From positions 1,490,501 through 1,554,500 of the forward strand of contig NZ_JAUTBL010000002.1 in assembly GCF_030819275.1 (NCBI RefSeq): a stretch of 64,000 nt of DNA. Direction: 5' to 3'. Of the stretch, positions 35,545 to 45,319 are shown piece after piece. Below the pieces are notes generated by a model. That model did no database searches. It was not told the DNA's origin and saw only the letters and a program-made list of their open reading frames with translations. The position numbers and the translations under genes were made by a program. This stretch comes from Agrobacterium larrymoorei. Lineage in GTDB: Bacteria; Pseudomonadota; Alphaproteobacteria; Rhizobiales; Rhizobiaceae. The stretch's first letter is position 1; every line of letters starts with the position of its first letter.

Positions 35545-35571
35545 GCCCCGCCAATTCAGCGGGGCTTTTTT
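35545..35571 (+). terminator. Terminator hairpin 3 of the 35.2-35.6 kb array
   Basis: Stem GCCCCGC (35545-35551) with GCGGGGC (35559-35565), loop CAATTCA, then six T at 35566-35571, just before the convergent end of the small membrane-protein gene at 35581. Confidence 0.85.
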
Positions 35572-35580
35572 GTGTCATCG

Positions 35581-35829
35581 TCAGGGTGCGGGCGCCACGA
35601 CTCGCCAGTTTTGGTCTGGTGCGGGACCCGCACGCCGGGACTCCTCACCAATGAGATGATCCAAGAGTTCAACAATGGCAGTGGGCAAATTGACGATCAG
35701 GTCGTCGACCATCTGGGTGAACCAATGGTACCAATAAATGGTTAGCAGCGTCAGGAAGAGCAGCAGAAGCCACGGCCAAAGCGGCTTGCGCGGCGGCTTG
35801 TTTTTTTCCGTCTGCGTGTCGAGATTCAT
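35581..35829 (-). CDS. Small single-pass membrane protein
   Basis: An 82-residue protein starting at ATG 35829, with AAGGAG eight bases upstream; an in-frame start seven codons earlier lies before this site. It has one hydrophobic helix (LWPWLLLLFLTLLTIYWY, about residues 17-35) and a tail predicted to be helical (LIVNLPTAIVELLDHLIGEE) ending in an Ala/Pro segment. No family recognised. It is downstream of the zinc-ribbon gene on the same strand. Confidence 0.6.
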   Translation of the reverse strand: MNLDTQTEKNKPPRKPLWPWLLLLFLTLLTIYWYHWFTQMVDDLIVNLPTAIVELLDHLIGEESRRAGPAPDQNWRVVAPAP

Positions 35830-35874
35830 ATCGAACTCCTTCCGCAACATACTGAATCAGGATGAACGGCCGAC

Positions 35875-36141
35875 TCAGGCGCGCCGGTTGCGAGGCTCGC
35901 CGCCAGGCGCATAGGCTGTCTTCTGCTGAAAACGGAAAATGTTGCCGCATTGAGCACAACGGATCATGTAATCCGCCGGATTCGTCGATGGACGCTCCGT
36001 TCTGAACCCACGTGGCATTTCATCAATGCGAAAATCCACATGGGCAGATGCTTTTTCATCTATCTCCGACGCTTCGGCAAATCCGGTATGCCCGCAGCGC
36101 GAACATTCGAGTTTCCGTGAGTATCGATCGCGAGAAGCCAT
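35875..36141 (-). CDS. Small zinc-ribbon protein
   Basis: An 88-residue basic protein with two CxxC pairs, LECSRCGHTGF near the start and IRCAQCGNIFRF near the end, which together can bind one zinc ion. Between them is a polar, non-repetitive loop. The start is ATG 36141 (AAAGGA upstream). Such short zinc ribbons often contact nucleic acid or protein partners; no specific function can be given. Confidence 0.65.
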   Translation of the reverse strand: MASRDRYSRKLECSRCGHTGFAEASEIDEKASAHVDFRIDEMPRGFRTERPSTNPADYMIRCAQCGNIFRFQQKTAYAPGGEPRNRRA

Positions 36142-36410
36142 TCTTCGTCCTTTGATTTCAGCATCAGGTAGCAGCGGCAAGCGGCCGATTCAATAGCGGC
36201 GCGCTCAACTATCATTTCACCTGTCTCTGCGAGACCGCGACACACAGCGCTAAGATTCTGAAAAGATTCACTCTGTTTGACAAAGCCAGATGCCGGAAAT
36301 GCCGCATTTTATGATTCACGCATACGATTCATAAACCACTTGGTAACGTCATTCGCCTAAATTTCGAAACGTGAAATTGTCTGGCGGGGCGTGTCGGACG
36401 GATCTGTGGC

Positions 36411-37871
36411 ATGCGATTGAAGAGTTCAACTGTGTTGAAAAAACTATCTGAGGCGCTTGGTCGCGCAGTAGGCGCGACCTCTTTTGTAAAGGCTTTGCTG
36501 TTCGCGGCGGCTGTGGCGACAACGACCGTTTCCGCCACGCAGGTGGCGAAGGCTGACCCGAAATATGCTGGCATCGTCATCGATGCCAAGACGGGTAAGG
36601 TGCTTTACAGCGAAGACCCCGACGGTCTGCGTTATCCGGCGTCCTTGACGAAAATGATGACGCTTTACCTTACCTTCGAAGCCTTGAATGCCGGACGCTT
36701 CACGCTCGACTCCAAGGTTCCGGTTTCTGCCAATGCCGCCAAGGAGCCTCCATCGAAGCTTGGCGTTCGCGCCGGCGGTTCCGTAACGGTCGAGCAAGCT
36801 ATTCTCGCGCTCGTAACACGGTCTGCCAATGACATGGCAACTGCACTTGGCGAATACGTCGGGGGTTCGGAAGACCGTTTTGCACGAATGATGACGGCAA
36901 AAGCCCGTGCGCTTGGGATGACCCGGACCACTTATCGCAATGCGAACGGTCTTCCTAATACTGCGCAAATGACAACGGCGCGCGACCAGGCCCGCCTCGG
37001 CATCGCTCTCCGTCAGCATTTCCCGCAATATTACGGCTATTTCAGCACCCGCACCTTCACATTCGGCAAGCAGGTCATCGGCAACCATAACCGTCTTGTC
37101 GGTACGGTTCGCGGCGTCGACGGCATCAAGACGGGTTACACCCGCGCTGCTGGCAGCAACCTTGCAACTTCGGCGCAGCTTGACGGCCGCTCTATCGTGG
37201 CAGTCGTCCTCGGAGGACGTTCGAGTGCTGCCCGTGACGCTACAATGCGCAAGCTGGTTGCAGAATATCTGCCTAAGGCTTCGCGCGGCGGCAACAGCAA
37301 CCTGATTGCGGCAACGCCGTCGGCTCCGATTGAAGAGCCCGTTGCTGTGGTGGCCGCTACCTCGCCTACCTCTGGTCTTCCAAATGCTGGTCCTGTTCCC
37401 CAGCAGCGTTACGGCGACGAGGCACCGGTCTCCGCATTTGCCTCAGCGCCTGCCAATGCGGCTGTTGCCGCGATGGATGTCGCAACACGTCCGCGCGCTC
37501 CGGTAAAGCCTGTTCCTCCAGTCAGCATGAAACCGGATCGTTCCGTGGTCACCAATTCCACGAAGGTCGATAATATCGTAACCGCCTCTACGGCCCCTTC
37601 GGCTCCCGCAGCTCCCGCTGCAGGTACTGGTTGGGTCATCCAGATCGGCGCATCCCCAGACGAGAATTCCGCGCGCAACCTGCTTCAGGCAGCGCAGGAT
37701 AAAGGCGGAAATGTATTGCGTACCGCCAAACCATTTACGGTCGCATTCACCAAGGACGGCGCCCAGATGTATCGCGCCCGTTTCGGTGGCTTCGACGGTC
37801 AGAATGATGCAGTCAACGCATGCAATGCTCTGAAGAAGAAAGGTGTCAGCTGCTGGGCTTCGCTCCAGTAG
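36411..37871 (+). CDS. D-alanyl-D-alanine carboxypeptidase with SPOR domain
   Basis: A 486-residue exported S11-family peptidase. Signal peptide to about residue 48. All three active-site motifs are intact: SLTK at 78-81, SAN at 138-140, KTG at 240-242. The enzyme trims the terminal D-alanine of muropeptides. After a Pro/Ala/Val-rich linker (about 290-405) a SPOR domain follows (GTGWVIQIGASPDENSARNL onward), which binds denuded glycan at the division septum. Its intact motifs contrast with the degenerate paralogue at 9815-10987. A hairpin lies 20 bases after the stop. Confidence 0.94.
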   Translation: MRLKSSTVLKKLSEALGRAVGATSFVKALLFAAAVATTTVSATQVAKADPKYAGIVIDAKTGKVLYSEDPDGLRYPASLTKMMTLYLTFEALNAGRFTLDSKVPVSANAAKEPPSKLGVRAGGSVTVEQAILALVTRSANDMATALGEYVGGSEDRFARMMTAKARALGMTRTTYRNANGLPNTAQMTTARDQARLGIALRQHFPQYYGYFSTRTFTFGKQVIGNHNRLVGTVRGVDGIKTGYTRAAGSNLATSAQLDGRSIVAVVLGGRSSAARDATMRKLVAEYLPKASRGGNSNLIAATPSAPIEEPVAVVAATSPTSGLPNAGPVPQQRYGDEAPVSAFASAPANAAVAAMDVATRPRAPVKPVPPVSMKPDRSVVTNSTKVDNIVTASTAPSAPAAPAAGTGWVIQIGASPDENSARNLLQAAQDKGGNVLRTAKPFTVAFTKDGAQMYRARFGGFDGQNDAVNACNALKKKGVSCWASLQ

Positions 37872-37891
37872 GCCAACCGACTGTTCCAGGA

Positions 37892-37921
37892 CAGGCCATG
37901 ACGTTTGTAAAACATGGCCTG
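37892..37921. terminator. Hairpin after the SPOR carboxypeptidase gene
   Basis: CAGGCCATG at 37892-37900 and CATGGCCTG at 37913-37921 form a nine-base perfect stem with a 12-base loop. There is no T-run, so it may stall or protect the mRNA rather than act as a classical terminator. Confidence 0.6.
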
Positions 37922-38347
37922 CCCACTCCTCGAATTGTATTGAGTAACGAGGCTTTACAGATGGCGATCAATGAAAACTACTTGGACATCGCACCCGGCA
38001 AAGGCAGAAGTCAGTCTGCTTCGGTGCTTCATCCAATCCACGAAGCGGCGATGAAAATTGCCGATATCGGGCTCAATAGATCCAGGCACAAGACCCGTGA
38101 TCTGGTCAATCTCCTGCTTTGCCACGGCGCTCGCGCCTGGCGCAGCAACCAGCCCGAGGCAACAATCCATCTTCATATTGATGGACCATCCGGCCGGGCG
38201 CCCGTACATCTGCGTCTTCGCTAAGCAAACATGGCTCAAAAAGAAACCCTGCGGAACTTTCGTTTCGCAGGGTTTTCTCATTTATAGGCTCGATTTTCGA
38301 GCTGCCATTCGAAAGGATGAAGTGGCGGTTACCGCCACTTCGACAGC
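37922..38347. other. Non-coding stretch between carboxypeptidase and gyrA ends
   Basis: Several overlapping ORFs of 100-130 codons run through here on both strands, but none has a ribosome-binding site, family signature or clear codon bias, and they mirror each other. The only defined structure is the hairpin at 38245-38274. Confidence 0.5.
38245..38274. terminator. Bidirectional terminator between carboxypeptidase and gyrA
   Basis: AACCCTGCG at 38245-38253 pairs with CGCAGGGTT at 38266-38274, flanked by A-rich and T-rich runs (TTTTCTC follows). On the minus strand it would end gyrA transcription about 75 bases after the stop. Confidence 0.8.
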
Positions 38348-41149
38348 TTACTCAGCAGAACCGTCAGTATCAGACGCAGCAGCCGTGTCGCCGCTGGCGA
38401 GATTCTCAGCGCCTTCGATCAGCGCCTCGACCTCATCTTCGCCTTCCGGCTCGTTGATACGCTCGACGGAGACAACCTTCTCATCCTTGGCGGTGGAGAA
38501 GATGGTGACGCCCTTTGTCGCACGGCTGGCGATACGGATGCCGTTGACGGGCACGCGGATCAACTGACCACCATCGGAGACCAGCATGATCTGGTCGCTA
38601 TCCTCGACGGGGAAGGCTGCGACGAGTTCGCCAATCTCCGACGTCTTCGACGTATCGGTCGCGCGGATACCCTTGCCACCACGTCCCGAGGTGCGGAAGT
38701 CGTAAGACGACGAACGCTTGCCGTAACCCTTTTCGGAGACGGTGAGCACGAACTGCTCGCGGCTCTTGAGTTCCTGATAGCGGGCTTCGCTGAGTTCACC
38801 CTCTTCCGTGACCTCTTCACCAACAAGCGCGATATCTTCTTCATCGACACCCGCCGCACGACGCTCTGCTGCGGACCGCTTGAGATAGGCTGCCCGCTCC
38901 CAAGGCTCGGCATCGCTGCTGCTGACGATGGTCATCGAAATGATCCGGTCGCCCTCGCCCATATTGATGCCGCGCACGCCCACAGAATTGCGGCCAGCAA
39001 AGACGCGCACGTCGTCCACGGGGAAGCGGATGCACTGGCCAAGCGCCGTCGTCAGCAACACGTCGTCGCGATCGGTGCAGGTCTCGACGGAGAGGATTTC
39101 ATCGCCCTCTTCATCGAGCTTCATCGCGATCTTGCCGTTCCGGTTGACCTGAACGAAGTCGGACAGCTTGTTGCGACGAACCGTTCCACGCGTGGTGGAG
39201 AACATCACGTCGAGGGTTTCCCAGGTCGTCTCGTCTTCTGGCAGAGGCATGATGGTGGTGATGCGTTCACCGGCTTCCAGCGGCAGCATGTTGATCAACG
39301 CCTTGCCCTTGGACTGCGGCGTACCGATCGGCAGACGCCAGACCTTCTCCTTGTAGACGATGCCACGCGAAGAGAAGAACAGAACCGGCGTGTGGGTATT
39401 GGCAACGAAGAGACGATTGACGAAGTCCTCGTCGCGCGTTGCCATGCCAGAGCGGCCCTTGCCGCCGCGGCGCTGCGCCTTGTAGGTGGTCAGCGGCACG
39501 CGCTTGATGTAACCCAGATGCGACACGGTCACGACCATGTCTTCGCGGGCGATGAGGTCTTCATCGTCCATATCAGGACCGCCCTCGATGATCTCCGAGC
39601 GGCGCGGCGTGCCGAATTCTTCACGAATGGCGGCAAGCTCGTCCTTGACGATCTGCTGGATTCGGATGCGCGAGGACAGGATTTCGAGGTATTCGCTAAT
39701 CTCGGCGCCGATCTTGTTCAACTCGTCGCCGATTTCATCGCGGCCAAGTGCCGTTAGGCGTGCCAAGCGCAGTTCGAGGATCGCGCGGGCCTGCTCTTCC
39801 GAGAGGTTATAGCTGCCATCCTCGTTGATGCGGTGACGCGGATCGTCGATCAAAAGGATCAGGCTTTCCACTTCGGCTGCTGGCCAACGGCGGGTCATCA
39901 GCTCTTCACGGGCAGAGGCCGGGTCCGGCGCCTGACGGATCACGCGAATGACTTCGTCGATATTGGCGACGGCGATGGCGAGACCCACCAACACATGCGC
40001 ACGGTCGCGCGCCTTACGAAGCAGGTACTTGGTGCGGCGGCTGACGACATCCTCACGGAAGGAGACGAAAGCGCGCAGCATGTCGAGGAGCGTCATCTGC
40101 TCCGGCTTGCCGCCGTTCAGCGCCACCATGTTACAGCCAAACGAGGTCTGCAGTGGCGTGTAGCGGTAAAGCTGGTTGAGGATCACTTCCGCATTGGCGT
40201 CGCGCTTCAGCTCGACCACGACACGGTAGCCCTGGCGGTCGGATTCGTCGCGCAGGTCGGAGATACCCTCGATGCGCTTTTCCTTTACCAGTTCGGCCAT
40301 CTTTTCAATCATCGACGCCTTGTTCACCTGGAAGGGAACTTCGGTGATAATGATCTGCTCGCGGTCACCACGCATCGGCTCGATGGTGGCGCGCCCGCGC
40401 ATGATGACCGAGCCACGGCCCGTTTCATAAGCCGAGCGAATGCCGGAGCGGCCCATGATAAACGCGCCCGTCGGGAAGTCCGGACCTGGAATGATCTGCA
40501 TCAGTTCCGGCAGCTCGATTTCCGGCTTGTCGATGAGCGCGATACAGCCATCGATAACTTCTGACAGGTTGTGCGGCGGAATATTCGTCGCCATGCCGAC
40601 GGCGATGCCGCCTGCCCCGTTGACCAGAAGGTTCGGAAACTTGGCAGGCACCACAACCGGCTCCTGCAAGGTGCCGTCATAGTTGTCGCGGAAATCGACG
40701 GTTTCCTTGTCCAGATCATCGAGCAGCGAATGCGCGGCCTTCTGCAAGCGGCATTCGGTGTAACGCTCGGCTGCTGGCGGATCGCCGTCGATAGAGCCGA
40801 AATTGCCCTGGCCGTCGATGAGAGGAAGGCGCAAGGACCAATCCTGCGCCATACGGGCCAATGCGTCGTAGATAGCAGCGTTGCCGTGCGGATGGTACTT
40901 ACCCATCACGTCACCGGTGACGCGGGCGCATTTGACGTATTTCTTGTTCCAGTCGATGCCGAGTTCCGACATGCCATAAAGAATACGGCGATGAACTGGC
41001 TTCAACCCGTCACGGACATCAGGCAGCGCGCGCGAGACGATAACGCTCATGGCGTAATCGAGATACGACCGCTGCATTTCCTCCATGATGGAAATTGGTT
41101 CAATGCCTGGCGGAAGCTTTCCGCCGCCGGGGGGGCTCTGGTCAGTCAA
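38348..41149 (-). CDS. gyrA: DNA gyrase subunit A
   Basis: The 933-residue breakage-reunion subunit of DNA gyrase, which introduces negative supercoils. The active-site tyrosine is Tyr130 (AERYTE). The quinolone-resistance region reads [17 protein letters not shown]: alanine at position 91, equivalent to Ser83 of E. coli, and Asp95 equivalent to Asp87. The C-terminal beta-pinwheel repeats and the GyrA box QRRGGKG are present, followed by a long acidic tail ending [14 protein letters not shown]. The start at 41149 is ATG. It is monocistronic by spacing. Confidence 0.98.
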   Translation of the reverse strand: MTDQSPPGGGKLPPGIEPISIMEEMQRSYLDYAMSVIVSRALPDVRDGLKPVHRRILYGMSELGIDWNKKYVKCARVTGDVMGKYHPHGNAAIYDALARMAQDWSLRLPLIDGQGNFGSIDGDPPAAERYTECRLQKAAHSLLDDLDKETVDFRDNYDGTLQEPVVVPAKFPNLLVNGAGGIAVGMATNIPPHNLSEVIDGCIALIDKPEIELPELMQIIPGPDFPTGAFIMGRSGIRSAYETGRGSVIMRGRATIEPMRGDREQIIITEVPFQVNKASMIEKMAELVKEKRIEGISDLRDESDRQGYRVVVELKRDANAEVILNQLYRYTPLQTSFGCNMVALNGGKPEQMTLLDMLRAFVSFREDVVSRRTKYLLRKARDRAHVLVGLAIAVANIDEVIRVIRQAPDPASAREELMTRRWPAAEVESLILLIDDPRHRINEDGSYNLSEEQARAILELRLARLTALGRDEIGDELNKIGAEISEYLEILSSRIRIQQIVKDELAAIREEFGTPRRSEIIEGGPDMDDEDLIAREDMVVTVSHLGYIKRVPLTTYKAQRRGGKGRSGMATRDEDFVNRLFVANTHTPVLFFSSRGIVYKEKVWRLPIGTPQSKGKALINMLPLEAGERITTIMPLPEDETTWETLDVMFSTTRGTVRRNKLSDFVQVNRNGKIAMKLDEEGDEILSVETCTDRDDVLLTTALGQCIRFPVDDVRVFAGRNSVGVRGINMGEGDRIISMTIVSSSDAEPWERAAYLKRSAAERRAAGVDEEDIALVGEEVTEEGELSEARYQELKSREQFVLTVSEKGYGKRSSSYDFRTSGRGGKGIRATDTSKTSEIGELVAAFPVEDSDQIMLVSDGGQLIRVPVNGIRIASRATKGVTIFSTAKDEKVVSVERINEPEGEDEVEALIEGAENLASGDTAAASDTDGSAE

Positions 41150-41402
41150 AACGGATCACATTCTCTGTTAAGAATCGGATGGATTTTTATAGCGGAAATG
41201 GCGTCCGCACGCCAATTTCTCCGCCGGTTTTGAACAGTCTTTTACGTCATTTACAAGACGATACACAGTTTTCTGCAGGCATCAGAGCAAAAGCCGAGGC
41301 CGGGGGTTCCAATAGCGCTTCCTCTTACCGAGCATTACGCTAAAACAGGTCACAGACACCTGTAAACGCCAGGAACCGGGTGGCATCAGAACAGGGGAAG
41401 GC

Positions 41403-42032
41403 ATGGCAAGCACAGAACTCTTCATCAATGCCCTGACGACAATGCTCGTCACGCTCGATCCACCGGGACTGGCACCTGTGTTCCTGGCGCTGACCATGGG
41501 CATGACCCGCGCTCAGCGCGGACAGGTTGCCTTGCGAGGTTCGTTGATCGGCTTCGGAATCCTCGCGGTATTCGCTCTGTTCGGCGCGTCCATCCTGGAA
41601 CTGCTCGGCATATCGCTTGGCGCGTTTAGGATATCCGGTGGCCTACTGCTTTTCTGGATTTCCTTCGAAATGATTTTCGAGAAGCGGCAGGAGCGAAAGG
41701 AGAAGACGTCCGAAGTCGCGGTTACCCAGGATCACATCCAGAACATCGCAGTGTTCCCTTTGGCACTGCCTCTCATCGCCGGTCCGGGCGCCATCTCTGC
41801 CACCGTGCTGATCTCCGGCACGATGGAGACGAGCTTCGATAAAGCCCTCTTCATATTGCTGCTCGCCTTCAGCATGGTCATCGTCTTTGCCGCGCTGCTT
41901 GCAGCCGATCGGCTGGACCGCTTCCTCGGCAACACCGGCCGCGCCATCCTCACTCGCCTGCTCGGTGTGCTGCTCGCAGCGCTTTCCGTCCAGTTCGTGG
42001 TGGATGGAGTAAAATCTGTCATGAACGGCTGA
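41403..42032 (+). CDS. MarC-family membrane protein
   Basis: A 209-residue inner-membrane protein with about six helices. It contains FINALTTMLVTLDPPGLAPV and the characteristic LALPLIAGPGAISATVLISG of the MarC/UPF0056 family. Despite the historical name the family has no proven role in multidrug resistance; transport function is unknown. It is separated by about 80 bases from the HPP-CBS gene that follows on the same strand. Confidence 0.92.
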   Translation: MASTELFINALTTMLVTLDPPGLAPVFLALTMGMTRAQRGQVALRGSLIGFGILAVFALFGASILELLGISLGAFRISGGLLLFWISFEMIFEKRQERKEKTSEVAVTQDHIQNIAVFPLALPLIAGPGAISATVLISGTMETSFDKALFILLLAFSMVIVFAALLAADRLDRFLGNTGRAILTRLLGVLLAALSVQFVVDGVKSVMNG

Positions 42033-42114
42033 TTTTAAAGGCGATATCTCCGCGACAGATTTTTCATTTCTGGGTAAAAGCCCAGTCCGAAGGCCATCTG
42101 CATTTGGAAAGAAA

Positions 42115-43269
42115 ATGAAAAACCTGTTGCGGCTCATCCTGCCGGAAGCGACACCCGTCAGCTACAAGGAGCGTTTTCGTGCAAGTGCAGGCGCATGGAT
42201 CGGCATCCTCCTCGCAAGCCTGATCGGATACGTCGTCGTCGGCGCGGGTCTTTCACTCCCGGTCTTGATCGCGCCCATGGGTGCGTCTGCCGTGTTGCTC
42301 TTTGCCGTCCCCTCCAGTCCACTGGCGCAGCCGTGGTCGATCCTTGGCGGTAACACCGTTGCGGCGCTGATCGGCGTCACAACCGCTCTTATCGTGCCTC
42401 AGCCCGTTTTCGCTGCCGCTCTTGCGATTGCCATTGCTATCGGTGCTATGATCAGCCTGCGATGCCTTCACCCGCCCAGCGGGGCGGTGGCGCTGACCGC
42501 TGTTCTGGGTGGCCCTGCGATCCACGACCTTGGCTACGGATTCGTTTTTTGGCCGGTCCTTGGCAATTCGGTGGCGCTTCTGGTGCTCGCGGTCCTCTAT
42601 AACAATTTTACCGGACGGCCCTACCCGCATTCCATCCGTTCCCAAGCGACAGCGCATGGAATGAAGGATCCAGCACCGAGAGAGCGGATCGGCTTTTCCT
42701 CTGCCGATCTGGACGACGTACTGAAGGACTATGACCAGGTTCTCGACATCGATCGTGATGACCTTGAAACAATTCTGCGCCGCACAGAGCTCCGGTCCTA
42801 TCGCCGACGCGCGACCCATCTCGATTGCGCCAGCATCATGTCCCGCGATGTCATTGGCGTAGCGCCAGACGATTCGCTGAGAAACGCCCATGGTCTGATG
42901 CGCAGCCACCACCTCAAAGCACTACCTGTCACCAACGATGTGGCGGAAGTCGTGGGCATCGTCACCCAGATGGATTTCCTCGACAAGGCGAATTGGACCA
43001 ATGGCCGCCCACGCATCGGCTTCCTTCAACGGTTGCGGCTGATTGGCACTGGCAAGCCAGCACCCAACGACACGGTCAAAGACATCATGACGTCTCCTGT
43101 AAAGACAGTCTCGCCGAAGACGGCCATCGAGGACGCCATTGTCATCTTCGCCGAACAGGGCCTGCATTACTTGCCGGTGGTGGACGCCAATCACAAACTT
43201 TCTGGGATGATTTCCCAGTCAGACGTCCTGGTACGAATGCTGGCCGACAGGGCAGCTTCCACACATTGA
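42115..43269 (+). CDS. HPP-family membrane protein with two CBS domains
   Basis: A 384-residue protein. Residues about 25-170 form four membrane helices with the family signature ISLRCLHPPSGAVALTAVLG. Residues about 235-375 carry two CBS domains (MSRDVIGVAPDDSLRNAHGL, and MTSPVKTVSPKTAIEDAIVI with HYLPVVDANHKLSGMISQSD). HPP proteins have been linked to nitrite transport in other organisms; the CBS pair presumably binds adenine nucleotides and gates the membrane part. Substrate not determined. Confidence 0.9.
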   Translation: MKNLLRLILPEATPVSYKERFRASAGAWIGILLASLIGYVVVGAGLSLPVLIAPMGASAVLLFAVPSSPLAQPWSILGGNTVAALIGVTTALIVPQPVFAAALAIAIAIGAMISLRCLHPPSGAVALTAVLGGPAIHDLGYGFVFWPVLGNSVALLVLAVLYNNFTGRPYPHSIRSQATAHGMKDPAPRERIGFSSADLDDVLKDYDQVLDIDRDDLETILRRTELRSYRRRATHLDCASIMSRDVIGVAPDDSLRNAHGLMRSHHLKALPVTNDVAEVVGIVTQMDFLDKANWTNGRPRIGFLQRLRLIGTGKPAPNDTVKDIMTSPVKTVSPKTAIEDAIVIFAEQGLHYLPVVDANHKLSGMISQSDVLVRMLADRAASTH

Positions 43270-43300
43270 AAATGGCGCGGCGTTGATGGGCTTGGCCGGA

Positions 43301-44503
43301 TCAGCTGCTGGTGCTGGTTCTACGGCAAGGCCAGTTCCAGTCCCGGCTTTCACCAATATCCATATGAACCGATTCCGTGTGGCAATAGGTGCCGACGCCG
43401 CCTCTCCCGGGCAAAGAGCGCAAATACTCTGCAAGATCCCACTTTGAGATGCCCTTGATCTGAATGTCCACCGCTTCACAGGTGAAGTGCTTCGATCCGT
43501 GCGTGGTGCCCTTCGGCGGTCGATAGCCGGAAGTGATGATCGCGGGCTTGCGATAATGGGATTCAAGCTGCTTGATCCGACGGACAAGCTCCGGCTTCAG
43601 GCATCCGACATTCACTTGGTTCGTCTGCAAGACGAGCCCATTGGGTGCGATGCGCGTCAATCCAGACATGGATGCCAGTTTCATCAAACCGGTAGGCTTG
43701 TCGTCATCGTCATCAAGATGGCTTTCGTCAAAAGACACCGAAGCCTTGCGGCTGGAGGCAACGGCGGGCTGCGCCAAGCCACCTGGTGCCGCTACAGCAT
43801 CCTGTCCCGTTGCACCACGCTTTTTGGGAACGCCAGCGAATAAGGCGGCGGCCATTGGGATGTTCTGCGGACCCTGCGACGGCTCCTCGTCCGGCGAGGA
43901 CTTGTCGCTCGCAAGGGAATTTGTCGGGACGGTGGTGGAAGCCGCAGGAACTGCATTGGACGACTGGTCTTGAGGAGTTTGCGGTGCAGGCTCCACAGGG
44001 GCGTGGCCTTGGGAAGAATAAACGCTCTTCAGAGCGGGCACGATCCGCCGCGTTGGAGCATAGGCTGGAACGCTGTCCATATCTGCTTGGCCAGTTTGCG
44101 CAGCGCCGCCGGAGAAAATGCTTTGTGACCCAGCAGCAACACCCGTTGGCTGCATGGCATACGCCCCATTTGGCTGGTTCGGGCTGTTCTCGCCTGCCTG
44201 CTGCTGTGGCGCCTGTGATGCGCCGCTCTGCATGGGTTGAGCTGCTGATTTACCGGTAGCCGCCGACACCATTCTGGGATCGACGTAACCCGGTCGAGCA
44301 GCCTGCCCATCGGCAGGCGCGGAGGTCTGCGTTCCATCTGGGGCTTGCTCGGGTGCCAGAGCCGCCGGGTCTATAACTGCCGCAACATCCTTGCCATCTG
44401 TCTTTGACGAAACACAACCCGAGAGCAATAGGAGCGACACGGCGACTGATGAGGCGATCGCTACTGCGCCGCGCGATTGTCGTCGCTGCTGACCAGTCTC
44501 CAT
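43301..44503 (-). CDS. Lipoprotein with C-terminal M15-type peptidase (DUF882/YcbK-like) domain
   Basis: A 400-residue protein with an N-terminal lipobox (VSLLLLSGCVSS), about 220 residues of Ala/Gln/Pro/Ser-rich low-complexity linker, and a C-terminal domain with the zinc-binding pattern HGSKHFTCEAVDIQI and THCHTE-like YCHTESVHMDIG. These match M15-family murein D,D-carboxypeptidase/YcbK-type enzymes that act on peptidoglycan. The long linker could span the periplasm from a membrane anchor. The start could be ATG 44527 or ATG 44503; the latter gives the shorter n-region. Confidence 0.82.
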   Translation of the reverse strand: METGQQRRQSRGAVAIASSVAVSLLLLSGCVSSKTDGKDVAAVIDPAALAPEQAPDGTQTSAPADGQAARPGYVDPRMVSAATGKSAAQPMQSGASQAPQQQAGENSPNQPNGAYAMQPTGVAAGSQSIFSGGAAQTGQADMDSVPAYAPTRRIVPALKSVYSSQGHAPVEPAPQTPQDQSSNAVPAASTTVPTNSLASDKSSPDEEPSQGPQNIPMAAALFAGVPKKRGATGQDAVAAPGGLAQPAVASSRKASVSFDESHLDDDDDKPTGLMKLASMSGLTRIAPNGLVLQTNQVNVGCLKPELVRRIKQLESHYRKPAIITSGYRPPKGTTHGSKHFTCEAVDIQIKGISKWDLAEYLRSLPGRGGVGTYCHTESVHMDIGESRDWNWPCRRTSTSS

Positions 44504-44648
44504 TTTCAAAAGGAAAAACCTCCGCATCCTGCGCTATGACCGCACCGAAAACCCATCCATTTCGTCAGCGCTTCACGCCAAACCGAAACTACAGGACTCA
44601 CTGGTCGACCACGGCGAAACGCGGAGGATTGCGTGTCTGCCTGCGGTC

Positions 44649-45089
44649 TTACCAGGAACCGGTGTTCTCCATAGATATCCATGGCTCGGCTGGTGCCAGG
44701 CTTGTGCCCTTTTGCAATATCTCGATGGAGATGCCATCGGGCGAGCGAACGAAGGCCATATGCCCATCACGCGGCGGGCGGTTGATGGTGACGCCAGCTG
44801 CCTGCAGCTTGGCGCAGATCTCGTAGATATCGTCCACCTCGTAGGCCAGATGACCGAAATTACGTCCGCCGCCGTAATCCTCGGTGTCCCAGTTATAGGT
44901 CAGTTCGAGAGCCGGTGCCTTGTTCTCCGTTGCCGCTCCCACGTCATCGCGCGCAGCGAGGAATACGAGGGTAAACCGGCCCTTCTCATTTTCAATGCGA
45001 CGAATTTCCTGCAAGCCGAAAATGTCAGAGTAGAATTCGAGCGACGCCTTCAGGTCTTTGACACGAACCATGGTGTGTAGATAACGCAC
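44649..45089 (-). CDS. gloA: Lactoylglutathione lyase (glyoxalase I)
   Basis: A 146-residue metal-dependent enzyme that converts the methylglyoxal-glutathione hemithioacetal to S-lactoylglutathione. It has HTMVRVKDLKASLEFYSDIF, ELTYNWDTEDYGGGRNFGHL and a C-terminal VRSPDGISIEILQKG, giving metal ligands His5, Glu (ALELTYN), His (FGHLAY) and Glu (IEILQ). The start is GTG 45089, preceded by GAGAGGAATATATA. Length is normal for the bacterial Ni/Co-type enzyme. Confidence 0.93.
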   Translation of the reverse strand: MRYLHTMVRVKDLKASLEFYSDIFGLQEIRRIENEKGRFTLVFLAARDDVGAATENKAPALELTYNWDTEDYGGGRNFGHLAYEVDDIYEICAKLQAAGVTINRPPRDGHMAFVRSPDGISIEILQKGTSLAPAEPWISMENTGSW

Positions 45090-45319
45090 TATATATTCCT
45101 CTCATATGTAACGTTCGGCTTAGGGGCGCGATCCTAGAGCTTTTAACGCGAAGACGGAAACGTTTTAGACGATGCCCGTCAGCCTTGAGCAAGCCCTGAT
45201 CGTTAAAAACCACTCTTGAAACTGAAAACTAGGACTTGCGTATAACCGTTACTGCAATGTTAATCTCTTAGTAGGGAATCAGTTGACCGGTAGTGGTGCG
45301 TATTGAGGGGCTGGGCAAA

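Larger units (their letters stand above)
34935..35580. other. Gene-free stretch with three successive terminator hairpins (possible small RNAs)
   Basis: No gene-like ORF is seen on either strand. Three G+C-rich hairpins each followed by a run of T lie at 35207-35233, 35378-35401 and 35545-35571, all reading in plus direction and spaced about 170 bases apart. GCGTACCGATC occurs at 35089-35100 and again at 35440-35451. Regular spacing of Rho-independent terminators without ORFs is what a cluster of small RNA genes would look like; this is inference. Confidence 0.5.

Noticed and set aside
37820..38281. Overlapping plus and minus ORFs between the SPOR carboxypeptidase and gyrA
   Set aside because: The two frames mirror each other, have no recognisable motifs or ribosome-binding sites, and the region is bounded by terminator-like hairpins.
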